Origin: Rhynchonema sp. JSB1_4
Taxonomy: Eukaryota > Nematoda > Chromadorea > Monhysterida > Xyalidae
Assembly (NCBI GenBank): GCA_030248065.1
Contig: JASAMV010007829.1
Span: forward strand, 1 to 64,000
DNA length: 64,000 nucleotides
Reading direction: 5' to 3'
Shown here: positions 55,725 through 64,000 of the stretch, in pieces
How positions within the stretch are numbered: position 1 is the first letter of the stretch
Layout: each line of letters starts with the position of its first letter
Translations under genes and position numbers: made by a program
Notes under the pieces: model-generated
Seen by the model: only the letters and a program-made list of their open reading frames with translations
Databases searched by the model: none
Told to the model about the DNA's origin: nothing

Positions 55725-57655
55725 AAAACTTCATGTGGGAAAATACTTCATGTTGGTATAAAACTTCATCTGTGTCAACAGTTCATGTCTAAAAACCTCA
55801 TGTGAGACAACACTTCATGTCCATAGTTAAGGGGAACCGAGCGGTTTCTGCCTTCCCGCTCACTTGTGCCTAACGCTGCAACAACCAAATGTGGTACATG
55901 GCTGTGTCTAGTACGTGGGTACACTTATCCAACACCAAATCAATTGGAAGATGCAGCTATCGTGATATTTGGTGTGAAGTGCACAGTGTCACTTCATGTA
56001 ACCCTATACCCTGCGTTCATGAATGTCATTTGATGCACACACTTTGCGGTTTCGAGTGGTACGCGAGTTAGGTGCATTTGATGATGGTGAAAGTATATAT
56101 CAATCGAATTCCGTGGTCAAGCTGCATGTCGTGGTGTGCGTGAAAATATTGAAATGTAGAACACGAAGCTGTAAGGATCCAAAAACCAATGGAGCGCATG
56201 AGTGTGACTGCTACCGTACTATGTACTATGTATACATACATACAGTATGTATGTACAAGTTGCAGTTCATCATAATACACCAGCACTAATTTCAATGAAG
56301 GCATGTTCAGCAATAATGTACCATATGTTGTGCAATAGGTATCACAGAAACCATGGAATGCTGATACCTGGCCGCAAATATCACGCTTTTGGCTGCTGTG
56401 AGAAGCACAAGTTGAGCAGACCGTCATATACGCTTCAGTCAGACCCCGTGATAAGGGACCAAGAAAAAGCAAATTTCGACTGAAATACACAACTACTACG
56501 TCTCATTTCTATCCCACCTCCACCTGTACATTGTAAAAGAAGTGAAATTTCGTGGCGTCAGCCGTTTTTTATAGCGAAAGTTTCTCCTTGATGTGACACA
56601 TTTGCCGGGCAGGACCATGTTTTATCGGCATGGGAGACTGATTTAGATTTAGATAAGGTCTCATGTTTAGATCTGTATAATTTTAGAAGGTTAAATGAGT
56701 TTGTCACAACATGCAGTTCATGAAGCAAACAGCCGCGCGACCCTAAAAAGTGGTGAACCTGATATTCATACAGCTCTTCATTCTCTTTGTTGTGCGCAAA
56801 CATGCATGTCCGGGCAACGGCAGAGCCCACATCATAAGATCTCTTGCATGCACATGCAATGTCACCAACAGGTACCGGCTGTGAGTTTGGCTGGGGAACT
56901 TTTCATCGATTTGCCACCGATAGGCGTGATAACAGATGTTGCTATAAACCTATACTTATGTGTGCATGTACTGTACATACATACATTCTTATTCTGTCTG
57001 TTTTTATTTGTTCTTCATTCTGAGTCACACTAGGTTCACACTGACGATGACACTCTGACAATACCGTACGAAGGATGATTCTGTTATCATGCTCATTAGT
57101 GCACAATGGCATGCAAACTGTAGCCAACCCAAACTACATACAGTAAGTGTTAACAATACAACAATAACAAAAGCAATATCGTATCATAAAACCAGCTCGT
57201 ATGTGTTTTTGCGGTTGGCCTTCTGGTGCATCCGCACTGACGATTATCTGGTGCATCGTCCTTCTGTGAAACAGGTAAAAACGGGCCACAGGAAACCCGC
57301 AGCATTATTACACGCGGGTTGACCGGATTATTTCGGAAAAAATAAGCATGAGCAGCTGCGTACACGCAGCAAAACTGAAGTCACATGACCCTGAAGATTG
57401 AATAACTGCCGGGCACGAGTTTTACCAGTGTCCAGTACAATATACAGTTGCCTGTTTACACGTTGCCCTTGGTTACAGTTGCACTCCACACGCGCAGACA
57501 TGAAGTGTTCTGCTTGGGTACGGTAGCAGAGGTGAGACAACACTTCATGGCATAAACTGTTGTCTCACATGAAGTATTTCAGACTTCACATGAAGTGTTG
57601 ACTCGCATGAACTTTCTTCTCACATGAAGTATTGACACGGAATGAAGTGTTGTCC
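55725..57655. mobile_element. possible 1.9-kb element with sub-terminal ACTTCATG repeats
   Basis: The left 100 bp has at least four ACTTCATG motifs on the + strand plus degenerate ones. The right 130 bp (57525-57655) has the same motif mainly as the complement CATGAAGT. A longer match (GTGAGACAACACTTCATG) occurs at both ends. Clustered, oppositely oriented sub-terminal repeats are typical of transposase binding sites. No terminal target duplication or transposase was found. The interior 55.8-57.5 kb shows no gene. Confidence 0.45.
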
Positions 57656-57925
57656 TCGGACCGAAACAATGGTGCAAGAATGATTTTGCAACTTTTTAAT
57701 TTCTGATAACCTGATAAAAAAAAGTGTCGTTTGCAACAGTAACATGTTTATGAAGCAATCTTGCAGTATGTTTGAGTACGATATCCAAACGCAAAACAGA
57801 CATTCATAGTATAATTGGAAATATGGCTGTTGTTGGTTGCATATAAACATCAGACAGACACACACGGTGTAAATGTAACGGAGATTAACGGTGCACTTGT
57901 TGCTCACGGTTTGTCTAATAATAAC

Positions 57926-58234
57926 CAGTGTTCGAACGGGATTCATTTTTAATCCCGGGATCGGGATTGGGATCAAGAAAGTGTCGGGATCGGGATCCCG
58001 GTTTTCAAAACCCGGGATCCCGGGATCGGGATCGGGATTGACCAGATAGTCCAAAAGCAATAGTTTTTATCATTTTATGCGTAAGATGCATTTTGCATGG
58101 CCGCGCCCTTACAACAGCTTGGCGAATTATGATTGCATAATTTTTTTACTTTTTTGTTCTCAAAACTTAATCCCGATCCCGGTACTTTTTTGGGCGGGAT
58201 CCGGGATCGGGATCGGGATCCCGTTCGAACACTG
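57926..58234. mobile_element. hAT-like MITE with GGGATC repeats
   Basis: The ends CAGTGTTCGAACGGGAT and ATCCCGTTCGAACACTG are flanked by a perfect 8-bp duplication ATAATAAC (57918-57925 and 58235-58242). Arrays of CGGGATCGGGATC lie next to each end. It is 309 bp and sits just past the stop of the Smr gene. Confidence 0.92.
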
Positions 58235-58279
58235 ATAATAACCATTTGGTAATAATGTCCGATGGCAGTAGTACAATTG

Positions 58280-61200
58280 TCAAATAAAGTAGGCCCTGAA
58301 CACGCCATGCTCCTCGCAGAATTCCCATCGATCGATTTCATTATCTCCTTCCAAATCAGCCAGCATTTCTTTAATCGCCGTTGGGAGTTTCGGACCTTGA
58401 CGAGAATGCTTACCAGTGCCAACGATCAAGTAGACGCAGTCGTACTCATCACCGCTCCGGTCACGCACGTGACGCACACGTTTGCGCGCTTTGGTGATTG
58501 CTTCCTGAAGAAATTATATTCATATTATGGTGTGCCAGCGTGGTTGTGGAACGTGAGAGGGCTTCACAAATGTTTGTTTCCCAATTTTGGTTCAATGCAA
58601 CATCAAACTAGCCGACATTGCGCACAAGTGTACATGCATAAAAGCTTAGTGCGCCGAAGTGGATTGGATAGTATGATTTGCATTGGATCATTAGTACCAA
58701 AAGTTCTACCTAACGGGGGATGTGCCTGTACAAACCTACTGGAATTTTTCAGCTAATACATATGTAAGTGGAGATTGGTGGGCAATGGGCCCTCAAGCAA
58801 AGAAAAGCAATTCAATTTGAGCACTCGGATGATTTAAACGATTCCGAGCCCTTAACTGGAAATTTGGGCGTTTTCAACCTGGTTATGTAGTTCGGGGGAG
58901 TGGGCTTTTTTGATGAGCTTTTTGACATTCTTCGACCATATTTGAACGTAATGTATACGCATTCTTCTCCAAACATGCTAACACAACGAAAAACGTCCCA
59001 AAGGCACGATATTTTGGTCTATAAAACTGATTTGAACTATGTACTTAGGCAAGTCTGCCACCGGCGGTTAAAAAGTTGATGTTTCGGACTGGTCCAGAAT
59101 AAAATAAATTCAATTAGATCCCTCGTGGGCTTCAAGTGAAAACTTTTCCACGTAGAGCCCCTGATGGCTCTATTTGGGAGGGGGACTATAAATGGAAAAC
59201 TCCGAGGTATCTGCTTTAGGCCGCTTTCACAATCAAACCGTTTTTCCGTTAAACCGTTTTTCCGTTCAACGGTTTTGGCTTTCACAATCACACGTCACCG
59301 TTTTTCCGTTAAACCGTTAAACCGTTTTTCCGGTAAACCGTTTTTCCGGTGAACGGGCGTTGCTTTCACAATCAAACCGTTTTTCCGTTAAACCGTTTTT
59401 AGCTAATTGCTTTTCCGTTAAACCGTTGCGCAAAAAACGGTTTATCGGGAAAAGTCAATTAGAACCCGGTTCTAATTTTTTGACCGTTTTAGCTCATTTG
59501 CGCTTGCGTTTGCTTCCAAAACTCACCCAAAAGCATGTGTGCACTAACAATACTCATCTTTCATTGGTTTTCGAATGTGACAAAGCTGTATGCGTAGTCC
59601 GTTTCGATCATGTTTGCTTGTATTTGCAGATACAACACCAAAAGCCAAAATTTATATGTACAGTTCTGTTTTTCTTTACTGTGTTTACAAACACTGACCG
59701 AACAATAATGAAATCAGACGCGCACCTCAAATTCAGATGGGTTTGGTGCTTACGATTTTTGTTTGTGTTTCGTTGCGTTAAAGTTTCGAACGCCAGGCGG
59801 TACATTGATGTTTTGTCCTTTTATTTTATGTCGATGATTTAGTTGAATAGCTATGATGAAAAGAGGAACAAACGATTTGGATTGAACATAAGAGCTGGAG
59901 AAAACTTTTGCAGTTGAAAACTTGGTTTAAGTTGGTTAGCTCTTATGTTCATACTAGGAATTTCTGTTTGTTCTTTTCTGACTCTTATGGTCATATTAGG
60001 ATGCTTTCCTTCTCGATCCCTGCGTTCATTAACAGCTGTGTTTGGCTGCGCACGTTAATCTTGAGAACTCGTGTTTGATACAATATGCTGCATGTAACCC
60101 ATGCTCAATTCAACCCATGTTTGTTTTCTGTCAAAGCTCTGTGTTCGTTGACGGGTCCCAACCCAAGCTGTTATGTTCCATATTAAATGTTTCGAATATA
60201 GAAAATGGTCCAATGTTATAATGTCACGTAGTACTGCGTATGAAAAAACGATGAAAAACGTGACTACTTCCGGGCGTCATGCACTTTATTTCTAGTTGAA
60301 CATATTCCAAACAATATTACCGTTATCAAACAAGGGACAACAACGTCAGTCCTGAAAAATGCAAGACAACGGTTTAACGGAAAACCGGAAAACGGTTGAT
60401 TGTGAAAGCACCATTTCAGACAACCCACCGGAAAAACGGTATAATAGTCAACGGTTTAACGGAAAAACGGTTTGATTGTGAAAGCAACCACCGGTTCACC
60501 GGAAAAACGGTTTACCGGAAAACGGTTTAACGGAAAAACGGTTTAACGGTTTAACGGAAAAACGGTTGATTGTGAAAGCGGCCTTACTTTAAAAAAACGC
60601 AACAAAATCTGACACTTGCAAGGGCGGATCCAGGGGACACAAGGGCCATGGCCCCCTTTCTTTGGTCCACTTGGCCCCTGAAGGGGATGCCTGTATAAGA
60701 AATGTACATCGTCGCCTTGTCTTCTCGTTGCTGAATAAGTCCAAAAATTGTGCGCGCGTCAGATACACCCATTTTCAATGAAATTTGGCTTTCGCAATAG
60801 TAAAAAGGGTCAAAATTTCGCGCGCTTCGCGCGCATTGTCACATTTTGTATTTTGGTGTGAAAAGCGCGAAATTTTAAACAAGTACTGGATAAAAATGAC
60901 TTTTTTGTATTTGCCCCTCCCTTGGCCAAAGGCTGGATCCGCCACTGGACACTTGTACGCACGTCGACCAGCAAGTGATGCAAATCGATCTCGTTCACCG
61001 GTCGCCCGGCGTTGTTTCGTTCGAAGTACAGTTTGGCCGCTTCTCCGTCCGCCTTCAACGCGGGCACTCGGTATTTCCGGTGAGCCACCTTCATCAGACG
61101 ATAACCCTTCTCGCGGTTGCCTTCGTCAAATGCCACCTAAACACCAGTTTCTGGTAAAAGGACTTTATTCTACACCACCCACCTAACGCAAATACAACGC

Positions 61201-61411
61201 ATTGCGAATTGAGACTTGTTTCCACACAATATTGCATTCGTAGTCTTGCCTCTAAAAAATTGCGCGTCTTGCGGCGCACCTGTGCTCCAGCGCGTGTCTT
61301 GTTTCGCCGGCCCTTCAATTTACGCGCTGACTTTCTGAGCTGATCCGCTTCCGGGAAATGTTCGGGCCGTTTGTTCCTCCAGCTGACCATATCACCACAT
61401 AAGCAATCCAT
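58280..61411 (-). CDS. Smr-domain protein with DUF1771-like segment, 3 exons
   Basis: Exons in reading order: 61411 to about 61190, 61136-60963 and 58504-58280. Exon 1 (MDCLCGDMVSWRNKRPEHFP and a Lys/Arg-rich helix) ends at an uncertain donor; GTATTT near 61194 keeps phase. Exon 2 has GYRLMKVAHRKYRVPALKAD, then NEIDLHHLLVD, the start of a Smr domain (normally DLHGL). Exon 3 has VYLIVGTGKHSRQGPKLPTA, the GTGxHS motif of Smr domains, and ends FRAYFI. In N4BP2-type proteins this domain pairs with DUF1771 and can nick or cut nucleic acid. Here it appears as a compact protein. HH replaces HG in the DLHGL motif. Intron 2 is 2.5 kb and contains two transposons. Confidence 0.75.
59219..60583. mobile_element. 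PIF/Harbinger-like non-autonomous element, 1.37 kb
   Basis: It begins GGCCGCTTTCACAATCAAAC and ends in the complement, flanked by TTA on both sides (59216-59218 and 60584-60586). Long sub-terminal arrays of AAACCGTTTTTCCGTT lie at both ends in opposite orientation and are broken by internal TTTCACAATC restarts. The largest inner frame (59360-59842) shows no transposase motif. It sits in intron 2 of the Smr gene. Confidence 0.85.
60619..60947. mobile_element. hAT-like MITE, GGCGGATCCAG ends
   Basis: The ends CAAGGGCGGATCCAG and, inverted, CAGTGGCGGATCCAG are flanked by a perfect 8-bp duplication GACACTTG (60611-60618 and 60948-60955). The right duplication starts only 8 nt into intron 2 of the Smr gene (donor at 60962). 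It is 329 bp. Confidence 0.9.
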
Positions 61412-62575
61412 CGTACCGTCCCGTTCCTAATCGCCGGCTCTCGTGAACACGCGAACTCCAGAAATTTGTTTGTGGTCTAAAATCATTCGCATGAACGGGT
61501 CACAATGCACGTTTTGGCAGAACTTCATTATATTTATTACACTTTATGAAAGGCACAGTGTCGTTGGGTATCCGCCTTGTCACGCTACACAAACGACATG
61601 ACTTGTCGCACTGGGTTTCTTCGAAGGCTAATGCATGCCACCAAAACGAATCCATACAACAACACTTAAAAATGTTAAGAACATATCTTATTCTGATATG
61701 CCGCAGGTTGAAAAATCATCTTGGTAATTTTTCTGAAATAAGAGCCAGTGAAAAGCCACGAATGAACGCACCAGTAACTTAGATGAGCAAACAAATAAGG
61801 ATAAAAGATTTCGCAATGACTACCCAGTCGATAAAATTGTAGTATAAGTATTAATGAGTACCAATCCAAAACAAGGGTCCAAAGTCACGATACAAAGTGC
61901 AGTAGCTGTTTTTTGGGCCTGATGTCATCAACACGAAGCTTTGTCAAGGCTCGGTGTCCTGTTGTGGCAACTAACGAGGCGTGGCGTTATTGGGAGCTTC
62001 CCCGTTGCCATGCCCAACGTGATGGCCGTTAGGCACATGCAGTAGGTTAGGTGCGTTGTAATAGCAGGCAACGATGCAAACGCGGTAAATCGATTCAAGG
62101 GCTGCAGAATCGGCATCTCTTTGCTTGATTTTCGGTTATTCATTAATAGTGGTCGCAAAAAGCATGAGATGACAAATGGGCTCTGCCTGTTCATGACTCA
62201 CTGGGAGACGCGACTAAATTGACGTCATCATTGCAGCAATCTGTGGTGCAAAAAAATCGTTCAAAACGTGGACTCGACTGCGCAATGACCGTGCAGCACA
62301 GAAACATGCCACCAGTCAGGTATGTGGTGCCACTGGACAGCATATTTTGGGATTAATTTATTTTAGGCATTGTATTTGAATATACAGTGTTGCACATACC
62401 AGTAAACACAACCTTTGTAAATTTAGTTAGTCAAACCCGCCATGGCACAATATCATTACGAAAGTTGATTATATCACACACCGCAATACGACTCGCTCAC
62501 AATAAAAATGAGACAGATCTCGTGAAAACAAAATAAATCTTGAATCCTAGCCAGTTTTTGAATGTTTCTACCTGA
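61412..62575. other. intergenic between the Smr and ABCA genes; no gene seen
   Basis: Unique sequence without conserved frames. It holds the upstream region of the Smr gene and the 3' flank of the ABCA gene. Confidence 0.35.
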
Positions 62576-63589
62576 TCACTGCTGATCATGCACCATGCCA
62601 ACAAACACATGCTCTAGCGTTGTCTGCGAGACGCTGAACTCTTTCACAGCATATGTTTCCACAATCTGACCAATAACTTCGAAAAGTGCCGACAGTCTCA
62701 GGTCTACATCCACAGGTACGGTAGCCTCCAAGTAGCCAATGTGCTGCTCGCATAGTTGGACGGTGGGAAAGGCGGAGCCGAGCTCGGACATGATTGGCTG
62801 AATTGATGTGTCGTCCGACAGATGCAACTTGATGTTGTAGTTGTTGCCGAACTTATCTTTCAGATACTGCACTCCACCTGTAAGTATGGAAGTGGACGGC
62901 ACTATGCTATTATCGCATCGGATCACCGAAAAAAACCTATTTACAGCGACAATGCACAATTTTGTAGATCAGATATTTCACTGTGGAAGTTAGCAGTGGG
63001 GTACTATTTAGCGTCAAATTGGAGACTAAACTGTGTTAGTTACGCACGTCCCTGCGTGCAAAATTTTAACGGACGGATAGCCTACAATGCTCGGCTCGCA
63101 TGAAACCGATGGGCATGATAACAAGAATGGTGGACGTTTGTTGTCAGTGATTTCAGGCACAGGGGACGTCTTGCGAAAGCGTTCTAACCAATAATGTACA
63201 CAACCCCAAACACAGTTGATGTTTCACCAACCTAAGCATCTGAACGTGCCATTGACCATGATGGCCAAACGATTACAAAGTGCTTCGCATTCTTCCATGC
63301 TGTGCGAGGTGATCACTGCTGCACTACCGTATGCCACGGCCTTTTGTAGCACTTTCCACGTTGCGGCACGTGCACGTGGGTCCATGCCTGGGTTATGGTA
63401 GAATGGATTACTGTAGGTTGGGTTACTGTGTGTTGGGTTACGGTATATCGAGCAGGTGTATGGCAGGTCACCGTATACTCACCAGTGGTCATTTCATCCA
63501 GAAATAACACAGCGGGCAAATTGAGCATTGAAATGGCAAAATTGAGCTTGCGTTTGTTGCCACCCGATAGTTGGTGGCTTTGTTTCTTT
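62576..63589 (-). CDS. ABCA-subfamily ABC transporter, 3' end (partial)
   Basis: Exons in reading order: 63589-63483, 63387-63232 and 62877-62576, all in phase; the gene continues beyond the window. The first exon carries the ABC signature LSGGNKRKL and Walker [14 protein letters not shown] (Glu present), then MDPRARATWK (D-loop region). The next has [20 protein letters not shown] with the switch His, and [20 protein letters not shown]. This is the ABCA family pattern for the second nucleotide-binding domain and regulatory extension. The final part has [14 protein letters not shown]. Such proteins move lipids across membranes. All catalytic motifs that can be seen are intact. Confidence 0.93.
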
Positions 63590-63628
63590 CTGAAACATGA
63601 TCGAATTTGTTTGCATACAGATTGCAAA

Positions 63629-63961
63629 TCTATACTACTAAAACAGGAAGGCGTATGTATGTATGTGTGTATGTATGTATGTATGTTCTGTCTGTGGCCC
63701 CCTCCCTCGGAAGGGCGGACGGGTCAATTTTCACGGGTAGCTTTGGGTATGCTAACGGGTCTTCGGGGGGGGGGGGCACGGGCGCGGCGCTGTAGCCGGG
63801 CCGTAGGCACGGGTCCCGTCTTATGTCTGTCTGTGGCCCCCTCCCTCGGAAGGGCGGACGGGTCAATTTTCACGGGTAGCTTTGGGTATGCTAACGAGTC
63901 TTCGGGGGGGGGGGCACGGGCGCGGCGCTGTAGCCGGGCCGTAGGCACGGGTCCCGTCTAG
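63629..63961 (+). mobile_element. Helitron-like non-autonomous element, copy 2
   Basis: It begins TCTATACTACTAAAAC after A and ends GTCCCGTCTAG before T, like copy 1 at 28407-28644. Two tandem units start at TGTCTGTGGCCCCCTCCC. The first unit ends in a mutated CCGTCTTATG, the second in CCGTCTAG. It carries (TATG)n near the 5' end. It lies in the ABCA gene, 40 bp upstream (on the minus strand) of a coding exon. Confidence 0.75.
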
Positions 63962-64000
63962 TTCTTAAATAAAAACCCGACCTGTGCGGGCCAAGCCCAA

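Noticed and set aside
63216..63627. Frames rich in GTTACTG/GTGTTGGGTTAC repeats between ABCA exons
   Set aside because: This is intronic tandem repeat. The ABCA exons on the minus strand account for the coding signal.
1..64000. tRNA or rRNA genes
   Set aside because: I saw no cloverleaf with an A/B box pattern or rRNA core sequence while reading, but a covariance-model search was not possible here.

Overview
This is 64 kb of nuclear DNA from an animal, probably an invertebrate bilaterian. The genes are split by many short GT-AG introns. They encode animal families: IFT57, a TBC1D12/14-type Rab GAP, synaptophysin, a CACUL1-like cullin-domain protein, a class A GPCR, a CSPP1-like centrosomal protein and an ABCA transporter. 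Translation fits the standard code: AAA reads as lysine at conserved positions, so the rhabditophoran flatworm code is unlikely. I cannot name the species. All genes below were built by hand from splice sites and reading-frame continuity. Exon sums divide by three for every gene model that I believe is complete.

Layout. 0-4 kb: repeat debris, then IFT57 (+). 4-8.5 kb: a local duplication that carries two copies of the last exon of a C2H2 zinc-finger gene (-), plus MITEs. 8.5-16.7 kb: a gene-free nest of short non-autonomous transposons, mostly hAT-like with 8-bp target duplications, inserted into one another. 16.9-26.2 kb: the TBC1D12/14-like gene (+), with a complete synaptophysin gene on the same strand inside one intron. 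27.6-30.7 kb: the CACUL1-like gene (+). 31.5-32.6 kb: a hAT-like element. 32.6-35.0 kb: a 2-Cys peroxiredoxin (+) with a MITE against its first splice donor. 36.3-41.6 kb: an 11-exon GPCR (+) with a long cytoplasmic tail. 42.8-50.0 kb: a 15-exon CSPP1-like gene (-), with a 1.7-kb palindromic element in intron 1. 52.4-54.2 kb: a small three-helix membrane protein (-), whose stop codon abuts a 1.06-kb palindrome. 54.6-58.2 kb: several transposons and no clear gene. 58.3-61.4 kb: a Smr-domain gene (-) with two transposons in one intron. 62.6 kb to the end: the 3' exons of an ABCA transporter (-), then a Helitron-like element.

The genes do not form an operon or one pathway. IFT57, the CSPP1-like protein and a GPR161-like receptor would all belong to cilium biology, but that grouping may be chance. 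The strongest theme is transposons shaping gene structure: insertions sit next to splice donors, at a stop codon, and in most large introns. A 9-mer, GATGTTTCA, also occurs about 20 times, far above chance.
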